64,000 nucleotides of DNA from the NCBI GenBank assembly GCA_009844085.1, contig VYCF01000011.1, forward strand, positions 1-64,000, read 5' to 3'. The number at the start of each line of letters is the position of its first letter. Within the stretch, counting starts at the first letter, position 1. Position numbers and translations under genes: made by a program. Of this stretch, positions 9,317 through 19,800 are shown in pieces. The notes beneath the pieces were generated by a model. It searched no databases. It saw only the letters and a list, made by a program, of their open reading frames with translations, and was not told the DNA's origin. Origin of the DNA: Gammaproteobacteria bacterium. GTDB taxonomy: Bacteria; Pseudomonadota; Gammaproteobacteria; Pseudomonadales; Pseudohongiellaceae.

Positions 9317-11494
9317 ATGGTTTACACGATAAGACGATCGTTTTTTGCAATCCTGTATCTCGCCGCGGCCGCGTTGCCTGTCGCGGCGCAATCGGCGAAC
9401 GAAGGCGTGATCGAGGGTACGGTCGAAAGCGCCGGCGGCCCCGAAGCCGGCGTCTGGGTCATAGCGGAAACCGATGACACCCCGACTCACTTCGTGAAAA
9501 TCGTCGTGACCGATGACGATGGCCGGTTCGTCCTGCCTGAACTGCCTGACGCCCAGTTCAGCGTCTGGGTGAGAGGCTACGGCCTGGTGGATTCCGATCC
9601 AGTTTTTCTGCGGCCGGGAACGTCCGGCGTCACCTTGAAGGCCTTCGCGGCGGAAGACCCGCTGCTGGCGGCGCAGGTGTATCCGGCCAATTACTGGTAC
9701 GCCTTGCTCGAAATTCCCGGCCACGAAGAGTTTCCCGGCACCGGCCCGGACGGCAACGGCATTTCCGAGGCGATGCGCAGCCAGGCCCAGTGGATCGACA
9801 TGACCAAGCAGCGATGTCAGCTCTGCCACCAGTTGGGCAACAAGGCGACCCGCACGCTGGACATGATCAGCCATCTCGATTTCGAGTCCAGCGTCGAAGC
9901 CTGGCAGTACCGGACGGCAATGGGCGTGCGGGGACCGACCATGGCGGCGTTCGCCAATCGCTTCGGACCTCTGGGCATGGAATTGTACGCCGACTGGTCC
10001 GACCGCATCGCGGCGGGAGAAATTCCGCCGACGCCGCCGCGTCCCGCCGGCATCGAACGCAACATCGTCATTACCCAATGGGACTGGGGCAACGAGTCTT
10101 CCTACATTCACGACGAGATCACCACCGACAAGCGCGAACCGACGATCAACGGCGGCGGTCTCGTTTACGGCGTCGACGGCGGACACGGATCCCTGCTGGA
10201 ACTCGACACCGAAACGCATGAATGGCGCGAGATCGTGATCGCGGTCAGGGACAACCCCGACAATCCCGCGGTTACCCGTTTCGCCCAGACGTTCCCGGTG
10301 CCATCCGCGTACTACGGCGACGAGTCGCTGTGGGAGCGCCCAGCGGATCCACACAATCCGATGTTCGACGAACTCGGCCGCGTCTGGATGACGACCAAGG
10401 TAAGAGGCAACATCCAGCCGGAATGGTGCCGGTCGGGATCGGACAACAAGTACGCGCAGTACTACGCCCCAAGGGCCAGTACCCGCCAGGCTTCGTATTA
10501 CGATCCGGCCACGGAAGAATTTGGACTCATCGATACTTGCTACACCACGCACCATCTGCAATTCGGCTGGGGCGAGGATCGCATGCTCTATTTCAGCACC
10601 CTCAGCGACGTCATCGGCTGGGTGAATACCCGTGAATTCGATCTGACCGGCGACGAGCAACTGTCCCAGGGCTGGTGCCCACTGGTTGTGGACACCAACG
10701 GCGACGGGCGCATCACCAAGCCGTGGAATCCGCCCGTCGGGCCCTTGTTCGATCCGAATGGCGGAGGCGATTTCGATCCGAATCTCGACACCCGCATGGC
10801 GCCGGGCGCCAGCTACGGCATCATCGTGAATCCGGCCGACAACGTGGTCTGGGGCGCCGGCGAGGAGTTTCCCGGCCGCATCTATCGCCTTGAAATCGGC
10901 GACAATCCGCCCGAGACCTGCATCACCGAAGTCTACGAGGTGCCGGTGATCGACGGGGAAATCCAGGGATTCGGGCCGCGGGGAATCGACGCTGACAGGA
11001 ACGGCGTAATCTGGACGGCGCTGTCCGGCAGCAGCCATCTCGCCAGTTTCGACCGCAGCAAATGCGAAGTGCTGAACGGTCCGGCCGCGGTAACTTCCCA
11101 GCATTGCCCGGAAGGCTGGACGCTGTACGAGGCGCCGGGTCCGACCATGCGGGGCACCGACGTGAAAGCCGACTTCCACTATTACAACTGGGTGGACAAC
11201 TTCAACACGCTCGGCCTCGGTGAGCACGTTCCCATCGCGAATGGCTCCGGGTCCGATTCGCTCAAGGCGCTGAACCCGGACACCGGGGAATGGGTCACCA
11301 TGCGCGTACCCTACCCGATGGGATTCTATTCCCGCGGACTCGATGGCCGCATCGACGACCCGAACGCCGGCTGGAAAGGCCGCGCCGTATGGGCCAATTA
11401 CGGCACCAACTTCAACTGGCATACCGAGGGCGGCAAGGGAACGACGAGCAAGATGGTCAAGTTTCAGATCAGGCCCGACCCGCTGGCGCGATAG
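9317..11494 (+). CDS. Exported fusion: carboxypeptidase-regulatory-like, cytochrome c and beta-propeller domains
   Basis: About 725 residues. I take the second ATG because GGAG lies 8 bp before it; the first ATG (9305) overlaps the upstream stop. Signal peptide, then a transthyretin-like carboxypeptidase-regulatory domain (GVIEGTVESAGGPEAGVWV, about residues 25-100). A C-Q-L-C-H haem c motif near residue 175 follows, then a long C-terminal propeller of the Vgb/SMP-30 kind (GNIQPEWCRSG, GPRGIDADRNGVIWTAL). Inference: a periplasmic electron-accepting partner of the quinoprotein just upstream, with the propeller as substrate or docking domain. It is not an antibiotic lyase in any demonstrable sense. 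Confidence 0.8.
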   Translation: MVYTIRRSFFAILYLAAAALPVAAQSANEGVIEGTVESAGGPEAGVWVIAETDDTPTHFVKIVVTDDDGRFVLPELPDAQFSVWVRGYGLVDSDPVFLRPGTSGVTLKAFAAEDPLLAAQVYPANYWYALLEIPGHEEFPGTGPDGNGISEAMRSQAQWIDMTKQRCQLCHQLGNKATRTLDMISHLDFESSVEAWQYRTAMGVRGPTMAAFANRFGPLGMELYADWSDRIAAGEIPPTPPRPAGIERNIVITQWDWGNESSYIHDEITTDKREPTINGGGLVYGVDGGHGSLLELDTETHEWREIVIAVRDNPDNPAVTRFAQTFPVPSAYYGDESLWERPADPHNPMFDELGRVWMTTKVRGNIQPEWCRSGSDNKYAQYYAPRASTRQASYYDPATEEFGLIDTCYTTHHLQFGWGEDRMLYFSTLSDVIGWVNTREFDLTGDEQLSQGWCPLVVDTNGDGRITKPWNPPVGPLFDPNGGGDFDPNLDTRMAPGASYGIIVNPADNVVWGAGEEFPGRIYRLEIGDNPPETCITEVYEVPVIDGEIQGFGPRGIDADRNGVIWTALSGSSHLASFDRSKCEVLNGPAAVTSQHCPEGWTLYEAPGPTMRGTDVKADFHYYNWVDNFNTLGLGEHVPIANGSGSDSLKALNPDTGEWVTMRVPYPMGFYSRGLDGRIDDPNAGWKGRAVWANYGTNFNWHTEGGKGTTSKMVKFQIRPDPLAR

Positions 11495-11501
11495 TATCGC
11501 G

Positions 11502-12518
11502 ATGATCAACAGGGGCGGGCCGCTTTTCGCCTTGCTGCTGGTTATGCAGGCGAACGCGCACGGCGCCGACGCCGGCTGGACCGCCCCTCGCACCGAATAC
11601 GGCCACCCGGATCTGCAAGGCCTGTGGAGCAATGCCACGCAGACGCCTTTTCTGCGTCCAAGGAATCTGGGAAACAAACAGGCCTACACCGAGGAAGAAG
11701 CACTTGAGATCGAGCGCGTCGCACGGGGAGAGGAAGCCCGGCGGGCGCTGCCGAGCGACCCGGGCAGGCCCGCGCCGCCGGCCGGCGGTGACATCGACCA
11801 GTCGGCCGATGAGAATTTCGACATCGCCGCGATCGATATAGCGCGCATAAACGGCGAATATCGAACCTCGATCATAATCGATCCCCCCAATGGCCGATTG
11901 CCTTCGCGGCTGGATTTCAGGGACATCTACGAGCAATGGACCGATGCGGGCTTCGGTCCTTCCGACGGCCCTGAAATGAGATCGATTCAGGACCGATGTG
12001 TGGCTCCGCTAGTGCAGCTACCCCTGCTTTACACCTTCGGCGCCGTGAACTCCGCCGACGGCGACAACCCTTCGCGCAACATCCAGATCGTACAGAACGA
12101 GAACTATGTCCTGATCCTGTGGGAGTATTTCAGCGCCGTTCGCATCATCAGACTCGCGGACGACCACCTGGACAATTTCGGACCGAAATGGCGAGGGGAT
12201 TCCATCGCCCGTTACGAAGGCGACTCGCTGGTCGTTCATACCCGCAATTTCCGGCCTGAACAGACCAATCCTTTCCTCAGGGCTTCGGCGCAACTCGAGA
12301 TAACGGAAACCTTTACGCCGGTTTCACAAGACGAAATGGTTTTCAGATTCACGATCGTCGATCCCGCGGTGTACGCACAATCGATAACGGGCGAGATTTC
12401 ACTGCGAAGAATGGGGCCTGGCGAAAAGCTCTATGAATTCGCCTGCCACGAAGGCAACTATTCCTTCACTTCGATATTGAGAGCCGCCCGCATGGAAGAA
12501 GCCGGGTTGCTGCAATAG
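11502..12518 (+). CDS. Secreted protein of unknown function, third gene of the quinoprotein operon
   Basis: A 338-residue protein starting 7 bp after the previous stop. The frame is open further upstream, but that extension overlaps the previous gene. The chosen ATG begins a signal peptide (FALLLVMQANAHG). It has the opening YGHPDLQGLWSNATQTPF and a repetitive beta-rich C-terminus (RYEGDSLVVHTRNF, LEITETFTPVSQDEMVF), a pattern I associate with uncharacterised proteins found beside quinoproteins. No catalytic motif is visible. Co-transcription with the two preceding genes is likely. It is the last backbone gene before the defence island. Confidence 0.72.
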   Translation: MINRGGPLFALLLVMQANAHGADAGWTAPRTEYGHPDLQGLWSNATQTPFLRPRNLGNKQAYTEEEALEIERVARGEEARRALPSDPGRPAPPAGGDIDQSADENFDIAAIDIARINGEYRTSIIIDPPNGRLPSRLDFRDIYEQWTDAGFGPSDGPEMRSIQDRCVAPLVQLPLLYTFGAVNSADGDNPSRNIQIVQNENYVLILWEYFSAVRIIRLADDHLDNFGPKWRGDSIARYEGDSLVVHTRNFRPEQTNPFLRASAQLEITETFTPVSQDEMVFRFTIVDPAVYAQSITGEISLRRMGPGEKLYEFACHEGNYSFTSILRAARMEEAGLLQ

Positions 12519-12524
12519 CCAAGA

Positions 12525-12541
12525 ACCGACTAAAAGTCGGT
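12525..12541 (+). terminator. Small hairpin after the quinoprotein operon, possible terminator
   Basis: ACCGACT and AGTCGGT form a perfect 7-bp stem with an AAA loop, 6 bp after the stop codon. No T-run follows, so it is not a classical intrinsic terminator. It roughly marks the left limit of the defence island. Confidence 0.35.
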
Positions 12542-12644
12542 CTCAATATACATGGCCTCATTACGGCGTAAAGCGTAAGTATGCAGGCCTCATGTCCACA
12601 GTATGCTCGCACTATAGATTCGTTTTCAATTAGCATGTACCATT

Positions 12645-12672
12645 ATGGTCACTTGTATTTATGAGTGACCAT
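12645..12672. promoter_or_regulatory. Candidate operator: inverted repeat ATGGTCACT / AGTGACCAT
   Basis: A perfect 9-bp inverted repeat with a 10-bp spacer lies just before the ribosome site of the HTH-containing giant protein and over an alternative start at 12661. The adjacent gene encodes an HTH of the MqsA/Xre kind, so autoregulation through this dyad is a reasonable inference. Confidence 0.5.
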
Positions 12673-12684
12673 TTTGGGACAGAT

Positions 12685-15600
12685 ATGGAACCCACAGACA
12701 AATTTATCAAGCCAGACGAAATTCGCGCTATTCGACAGAGCCTCGGCCTCTCCCAAGTTGAGGCTGGCGAACTGCTCGGCGGTGGGCCACGCGCGTTTAC
12801 GAAGTACGAGGCCGGCACTGTAAGCCCCAGCGCTGCGGTCATCAGTTTACTGCGCGTACTTGAAAAGAGCCCGGCTACCCTGGCCTTGTTAACTGGTGCT
12901 GAACCCCGCACTCCTCTGGCAACTGACGTACTTCCGCTTGAAGTGTCGGGTCAACACATTGCACTACTCACGGATCGGACCTTTCCCTTGTTATTGGGCA
13001 AGCTCCTTAGTGCCGAGGCCCAAGCCTATGGGTTACCTGAATATGGAATCCACGTCGCGAGCAACATTACTGCTCCTGACGGTGGGGAAGACGGTCGTAT
13101 AAGGTGGACCGAAGGTCCTTCTCACACATCGTTTCTTCCATCCCGGTTCTGCCAGTTCCAGGTAAAGGCGGGGAAAATTTCGCCAGCGGATTCAGCGCGC
13201 GATGTCGTGAGCGGAAAAGGTGAAATCAAACCGATGGTGCGCTCTGCGCTTCAAGAGCACGGCCACTACATCATGCTCTGTGCTCATCCCTACACTCAGC
13301 AACAGATAGAGACCCGGCAAGAGCGCATTCGTATGGCGCTCCGGGATGGCGGAATGACCATTGATGACAGCCGCGTGGACTTCCGTGATGGCGACCAGGT
13401 CGCGGCGTGGGTCAATCGGTACCCATCTGTTGCCGCTTGGGTGAAAGAGCTGACGCAACCGGGTACGGTTGGTCCATTCCGTTCCTGGATCCACTGGGCG
13501 AGCCGTTCCGAGCACGACACGTCTCCTTTGGCCGATGACGATCGTCTCGCCAGCCTAAGCGAACCTGTAAAGGAAAGAGCCGCTAAACCACGCCGCGTCG
13601 TACGGGTGGTTGGCCCTTCCGGAATCGGCAAGTCACGCCTCGTTCTCGAACTCCTGAAGCCATCCGAACACGAGGAGAGTCTTGGATTCAGACTGGCTGA
13701 TCTGGTGCTTTACGCGGATGAATCCGAGATGGGCGATATTGCGATCAATGATGTCGTGCAAACGCTTGCAGAAGATCAGCAAAGAGCTGTTGTAGTTGTC
13801 GACCGGTGCCGTCCAGAAACCCATCGGACCCTTGTTGGAATGGTGCAACGGCGCACCAGTCTACTTTCGCTAATCACGATCGACGATGACATCCCAGCTG
13901 CTGTTCGGAATAAGGTCACGGTCGAACTCTCGGACCATGAGATCGTCGTAAACGTCCCTGAGGCGCCGTCGTCAGTCACCGAAAACATCATCAACTCTGT
14001 GTGCCCCGGTTTGCCCTCCGAAGATTTCCGTCGTCTCGCGCATTTTTCCAAAGGATTTCCCAAGGTCGCTCATCTAGTCGCCCAATCTTGGATCAGCGAG
14101 CGACCTGTCGCGCACTGCACTGACGATCATCTCGTGGAGACTTTCGTCGTCGGTCGACGTGCGCATGATCAGAAGTTGTTGATCGGATCGGCTCAGCTAA
14201 TTGCCGCATTCTTCTTGGTGAGAGCAGAGGATCAGGACGGCGGACAGCTTTCCCAGGTGGCCGCACGAGATCAAAACCTCTCTGCTACCGACCTGCGAGA
14301 GTGTTGCAACAAGTTGATCGACCGCGGGGTCGTTCGGCGCTGCGGCGGGTATGTCACTTTGGAGCCACGTCCGATTGCGCTTCACCTTGCTGAACAAAAA
14401 TGGAGGAATTGGAGTTCAAATGAGTGGGATGCGATTCTGGGCGGGGATACGAGCCCAGACCTTAAGGCAAATGCGGCGAAGCAGCTTGCTCTTCTCAATA
14501 CTACTGAAATCGCGCAGCAGGTAGTCAATCACGTTTGTCGCACCGGTGGTCCGTTTGATGGTGTTGAAGGCTTTCAGCAACCACGTCATACAGAGGTGCT
14601 CTCGTCATTGGCCGAAATTGATACGTCCATCGTAGCCGAACGAATAGACCATTCTCTTCGCTACTTTTCCGATCTGGAGATGGTTGGCGGCGATGTCCGT
14701 CGCCATCTCGTCTGGGCTCTGGAAAAAATTGCCTTCAATTCCGACAGTTTCGATGTGGGCGCCAGCCTCCTTTTACGTTTGGCGCTTGCCGAAAACGAGT
14801 CAATAGGAAACAACGCCACCGGTCAATTTGTGGGGCTCTTTCCGGTAATACTTGGCAATACTGCTGCCGACGGCCGCACAAGGCTTCTGCTCCTGGCTGA
14901 ACTTGCAATGTCGGACAATCACTTGCAGCGAAAAATCGTCGTAGATGCCCTTGTCAATGCATCAGCGACGCATCACTTTTCGCGCATGGTTGGCTCGGAG
15001 ACCCATGGAACGCGTCCCGCACTTTCTTCCTGGCATCCGGTGACAAGGGATGCTGTCCTCGAATACATCCAAGATTGTGCGGATCTTCTCGTTGTGTTTG
15101 CCACGGGATTGGATGAGGCGGCGGAAGTAGCCCGAGTTGGGCTTGGGAGAAACCTTGCGAGTTGGATTTCGCACGGCTTCATAGACTTGGTCGAATCAGT
15201 AGTCCACGCGGTTGCTGCAAAATGCGACTCTTGGCCGGAGGCTCTTGAAGCACTAGATGGGTTCCTGAGGCGCGATACCTCCACGGCAGAACCGGAAGTC
15301 GCGGGTCGCGTATGTGCATTGCGGGAAGAATTAGAGCCCCAGAGTCTGGATGCACGCATTCGATTTCTCGTGACTGAAATGCCTTGGGAATATCTCTCGG
15401 AAGAAGAGCTTGATTACGAACAGTTGTATCTTCGCCAAGTCGGCGTTGTGCACAAATTTGCCGCCGAACTCCTCGAAGAACCCGAGACCGTCCGTGGTCT
15501 TCTGCCGAGCCTGTGTCGCCAGCTTGCACCCAGGGACGGCCGGCATCCACAACGTATGCTCTTTCCCTTCGGACAAGCCATTGCCGACCTCGTCGAATCA

Positions 15601-16773
15601 CCACTTGACTGGCTCGACCCGATCATCGCAGCAATCAATGACATCCCGCCTATCGAACGAGACTTTGATTTGCTTTCCGGATATCTCGTTAGCATAAGCA
15701 AGAGTTATCCGGAGGAAGTGGAACGCTTCAAGCGCAGGGCCGCCGAGTCGGATGTGCTTGCGCCCGCGCTTCCACTAGTGTGCTGGCGTCTTCAGATCGT
15801 AGCCTCAGACATTAAGTTGGTGCTGTCAGCCCTGCAAGCGGGCCTGCTGTCTCCCTGGCTACTTAAGTACTGGGCGAGTGGCGGCGTGTTGGCCAAAGTC
15901 AAGGCAAGCGCAGTTGCGCCGCTTTTCGATACGCTACTTGATCATGGTAACGAGGGGTACACCGTCGCACTGGAACTCTTGGGAATGTATGTGTTTCAAC
16001 GAATGAGCACCTTGGAGAATTTTCGGCCGCAACTCAGGAAAGTCGCAGAGAATCTCGCACGATATAGCCGCACACAACACCATGCGATGTCCGCCCACTA
16101 CTTTGACAACATCATGACGTGGATGTTGGAGAACGGTCGGGACGATTCCGACGCTCGTGCGGTCGCTCTGGCCTTGGCGCGGGCGCTTGTCAATCCAGAA
16201 GACGATACCGTCGGGGACATGATAGGTCCTGTCCTAAAGCCATTGCTCAAGGGCTTCCCCGAGATCGTATGGCCAATCTTGGGAAACGCAGCCATTTCTG
16301 GTGGAATCTCGGCCTTACGTCTAAGCAATCTCCTCGGAAGCCGAATGTCATCTGTTGACCAGCGGCAAGATGCAGCCATTCTCAGCTTGCCGGTGGATGT
16401 TCTGTTCGAGTGGTGTCGAGCGCACCCTGACAGCGCGCCGGTGTTCGCCGCAACTGTGGTGCCAGTCCTATCATCTTACGAACGCGAGGCTGAAGAACAC
16501 ACACTGAACCCCTGCATGGCTCGACTTGTTGACGAGTTCGGGGATCAGGAAGGCGTGTTGCAAGCCATTGGCGGAAATATCTTGTCGTATTTCGGCTGGG
16601 GAACCCCGGCGGAGTATTACTCGCTCCACGAACTACCTCTGTCTAGACTTTGCGACAAGCATCCTTCAGTTAGAGTGCGGAGTTGGGCCAAGACTACCCT
16701 TCGCGACATAGCTGCTGTAGGCGAGAGGTATCACAGAGAAGACGAGGAGTGGGACGCCCACCATGATGTGTAG
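12685..16773 (+). CDS. Giant HTH plus PD-(D/E)XK-like plus STAND-like P-loop NTPase, putative anti-phage protein
   Basis: About 1362 residues. I prefer the ATG after GGGACAGAT; an ATG 24 bp upstream lacks a ribosome site and sits in the dyad. Residues 10-70 form an MqsA/Xre-type helix-turn-helix (IRAIRQSLGLSQVEAGELL, TKYEAGTVSPS). A domain around 110-240 has D136 and the strand FQVK with Q159 and K161, reminiscent of Mrr-type PD-(D/E)XK nucleases that use QxK. A P-loop GPSGIGKS (310-317) and Walker B VVVVD (D373) follow. The remaining roughly 900 residues look like helical repeats, as in STAND sensors. The next large gene lies 80 bp downstream on the same strand. Function is inferred from architecture and from the restriction genes nearby. 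Confidence 0.7.
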   Translation: MEPTDKFIKPDEIRAIRQSLGLSQVEAGELLGGGPRAFTKYEAGTVSPSAAVISLLRVLEKSPATLALLTGAEPRTPLATDVLPLEVSGQHIALLTDRTFPLLLGKLLSAEAQAYGLPEYGIHVASNITAPDGGEDGRIRWTEGPSHTSFLPSRFCQFQVKAGKISPADSARDVVSGKGEIKPMVRSALQEHGHYIMLCAHPYTQQQIETRQERIRMALRDGGMTIDDSRVDFRDGDQVAAWVNRYPSVAAWVKELTQPGTVGPFRSWIHWASRSEHDTSPLADDDRLASLSEPVKERAAKPRRVVRVVGPSGIGKSRLVLELLKPSEHEESLGFRLADLVLYADESEMGDIAINDVVQTLAEDQQRAVVVVDRCRPETHRTLVGMVQRRTSLLSLITIDDDIPAAVRNKVTVELSDHEIVVNVPEAPSSVTENIINSVCPGLPSEDFRRLAHFSKGFPKVAHLVAQSWISERPVAHCTDDHLVETFVVGRRAHDQKLLIGSAQLIAAFFLVRAEDQDGGQLSQVAARDQNLSATDLRECCNKLIDRGVVRRCGGYVTLEPRPIALHLAEQKWRNWSSNEWDAILGGDTSPDLKANAAKQLALLNTTEIAQQVVNHVCRTGGPFDGVEGFQQPRHTEVLSSLAEIDTSIVAERIDHSLRYFSDLEMVGGDVRRHLVWALEKIAFNSDSFDVGASLLLRLALAENESIGNNATGQFVGLFPVILGNTAADGRTRLLLLAELAMSDNHLQRKIVVDALVNASATHHFSRMVGSETHGTRPALSSWHPVTRDAVLEYIQDCADLLVVFATGLDEAAEVARVGLGRNLASWISHGFIDLVESVVHAVAAKCDSWPEALEALDGFLRRDTSTAEPEVAGRVCALREELEPQSLDARIRFLVTEMPWEYLSEEELDYEQLYLRQVGVVHKFAAELLEEPETVRGLLPSLCRQLAPRDGRHPQRMLFPFGQAIADLVESPLDWLDPIIAAINDIPPIERDFDLLSGYLVSISKSYPEEVERFKRRAAESDVLAPALPLVCWRLQIVASDIKLVLSALQAGLLSPWLLKYWASGGVLAKVKASAVAPLFDTLLDHGNEGYTVALELLGMYVFQRMSTLENFRPQLRKVAENLARYSRTQHHAMSAHYFDNIMTWMLENGRDDSDARAVALALARALVNPEDDTVGDMIGPVLKPLLKGFPEIVWPILGNAAISGGISALRLSNLLGSRMSSVDQRQDAAILSLPVDVLFEWCRAHPDSAPVFAATVVPVLSSYEREAEEHTLNPCMARLVDEFGDQEGVLQAIGGNILSYFGWGTPAEYYSLHELPLSRLCDKHPSVRVRSWAKTTLRDIAAVGERYHREDEEWDAHHDV

Positions 16774-16787
16774 TCCTTGCCGACTAC

Positions 16788-16819
16788 CCGGAAACTGCCC
16801 AGGCAAGGCGAATTTCCGG
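16788..16819 (+). repeat. Inverted repeat between the two giant NTPase genes
   Basis: CCGGAAA pairs with TTTCCGG across an 18-bp loop, in the 80-bp gap, shortly before the AGGAG ribosome site of the second gene. There is no T-run, so an mRNA structure or attenuator is more plausible than a terminator. Weak evidence. Confidence 0.25.
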
Positions 16820-16853
16820 TAACGAGACAAAACTTGGCGAACAGGAGAGAAAA

Positions 16854-19800
16854 GTGTCGAGTGCTGAAAACGCAGTCCAGGAACTTCAAGATTTACTGAT
16901 CTCACAGAATTCACGTGTCCTGGAGGAATTGGCCTGTGATTTGCTCGGGCGGTTGGTTGGTGTCGTGTTCAGCAGGGCGCGTAGCGGTAACCAAAGAGGA
17001 GGTGACGGCGGCGTACGCCAAATTAGCGGCCGTCATCTCATTTATGAGGCGAAGTGTTATGGAACCAATACCAAATTCGACAACCGGTCGATTCGCGGTG
17101 AGATAGACGAAGCTGTCGAAAGGAATTCGGCACTCGAAGCGTGGATTCTCGTTACGACACGCGAAGTACCGGAGCAAACTCTAACGGCGATGGAGGTAGC
17201 AGGACGACCTCGGGGTGTTGAAACATTGACCGTCGATTGGATGCCAACGCGGCTGCCCAGACTAGCGGCCCTTTGTGCCTGGGCACCTGACGCTGTAAAG
17301 GCGGCCACAGGACACGATTGTCAGGAATTACTCGCCAAGATACGGACCTCTGAACATTTTGCGGAGGTTCTGGAATTTCTTAGTGCATCTGTACGGGATT
17401 CGGTGACCGGATACGAGGTCTTGCGGCAAGCCAGCCACAATTATTTACAAAAAGTGTGGGCTGACCGTCAGACAGCGGAATCGTGCTTTGGCCAGAACGT
17501 GGCGGGCGGTGATTCGCGGGCATCACATATTGAACGCCCGGAGCCAATGGCGGGTTTGGATGCCTGGGATTTGGGAGCGGTAGGAAGCCGCGACGAACCA
17601 GCGCTGGTAGTCGGTCGCGAAGGGATGGGGAAAACCTGGGCGGTTATCGATTGGCTGCAGTCCAGGTTAGAACGATTGCCGATTGTGGTATTGGCACCAT
17701 CGACAGTGTTGACGGCTCCAATAGCCGGAAGGTCGGCTCTTGTCGGTTTTATCGCCCGTCTCTTGCGTGATCTCGATCAAGCAACTGAACGCGGAGATGA
17801 GTATTGGGAAGCTCGCGTTACGCGGCTGTTGCAACGACCGGCAAATGAAGGTGCTGTATTGATGTTGTTCTTTGACGGAATGAATGAGGAACCGTCTTAC
17901 AATTGGGAAGCATTGCTGAACCAACTCCAGGGCGAACCATTTCATGGTCGCATTCGAGTAGTGGCTTCGGCGCGGAATTCATTCGTCGAGGAACGGCTGG
18001 ACAAACTTCAAGGGTGGGCATGGACACCGACACCTATTGAGGTCGGATCGTACGACGAAACTCCGGGTGGAGAGTTTGATAAGCGTCTGGAAGCGGCGAA
18101 ACTAACTCGCGACGATTTGCCTGGTTCGTTGGTTGAATTGGCACGTACCCCTCGCCTGTTCGACTTGGTGGTCGGCCTGAGAAACCGCTTAGGTGGCGTG
18201 GAAGGCGTGACCGTACATCGCCTTTTCTGGGAGTACGGTGCGACTGCAATTCGGACGAACTCTTTCTCAGTTGGAGAGTGGCACGCATTTGTACTTCAAC
18301 TAGCCAAGGAGTTCATGAAAGGAAGAAAGCTGCAATCCCGACAGAAGGTAGAAAAATTAGGTGCCAGTTCGACTATAGATCCGGATGCAGTATATCAGCG
18401 GGTGTCATCTATCATTGACGGTGCTTTCGCAAAATCTCTCAATTGGGATGACGTGGAGTTTGAGGAGGAGTTTGTCCGGTATTCGCTCGGTTTGGCGTTA
18501 GTCCGGAAACTCGATGAGAAGAACGGCTCGGCTTCGAAAGAAGTTCTGGGGCGGTTTTTCGAGCCATTGAATGATCATGATGAAGAGGCGGAGATCATTC
18601 GGGCAGCCGTGTCCATCGCTCTCGCAAGAGGCTCAGATCAGGCTGGCGCGTTTCTTGGCCAATTGTGCAGTCGGTGGGTGCGTTGCCAAAATTTCCCCGA
18701 GATTCATTTGCAGGAACTCGCCGGGTTGGCAGGCGAACTGATCGAGCCGCTTCTGGACGCGATCGAGGCAACAGGGGGTCACGTTTTGACCACTCCCCGA
18801 TATCGGGCCGTCAACGCCCTTATAACGGTGGATAGCAGTGATACATGCGTTGCCCGCGCAATTGCCAATCGGGGTGAGCGGTGGCTGGGATGTATCTCTC
18901 AAGAACGGGCAGTGGATGGTGCAGATTCAGATGCAGAACGAGTTCAGCGGCGAAAAAAGCGTTTAGAGTCGCGAATCGGTACCGGTGATTCGGGCTGCGT
19001 AAGGGTATTGGGCCGTGAGATTAAGATCGTTGAACAGACTGACCAAGGTCTTAGGGTGGTAGCCGCTCAGCTCTTGCAAGGGAGACCGCTGGTGGAAGCA
19101 ATAGGGTTCTTCGAGGCAGGCGCATTGCATTCTGCGATTTGCCGTGAGCGCGCGGAGGAGCAAGGTTGGTTGAACTTGGTGAACGACATTGATCCAGTCG
19201 AGACTGCCGAGCGATTGCGGGAACAGTCAGAAGCTATGCTGCGACGCCAGCCGGAAGATGGAGTTCACGAACAACTCAACGCACGAGTTGCCGCGATTCT
19301 GCTGTGGCGGACGGGGTATAAGGAAGATGCGCAAAGAGCGCTCGAAATCGATCCTGGAATAGATCGGCCAACATTCTACTCGGAGGAATACGAGAAAGAT
19401 CCAGCCGAATCTTCGTACGAACTCGAACGAAGGCATGTTGATGCGACATTGCGCCGGAAGGACTTGGCATTGCGATTCCGAATCGACCGCACAAACCCTT
19501 ACTTATTGGACCCAAGTCTGGCGCTACCAAAGAGTTTAGTGGATGAGGCAATTCGGGAGGCGCGAGGACTTGATTGGGATAACATGGCTAAAGGCCGGTC
19601 GAGAACGGCTGAAGACTGGACATGGCGGGATTTGTCTCGCGTATTGGCGCGTGGGGCGCCGGACGAATTGGCACAGATAGAACGCGAACGGCTGCGCGGA
19701 TTCGCGGGGCGCGAAGGAGAGGCGCGGTTTGGCGCGGCAATGGCAGCACCGGATACAATGCTGCTGGTGAGTGATGCTGAACGGAAAGCGTTACGCGAAC

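Noticed and set aside
9215-11677. An 820-codon open frame on the minus strand
   Set aside because: It is antisense to the cytochrome/propeller fusion, which has clear domains and a signal peptide; GC-rich DNA keeps the opposite strand open.
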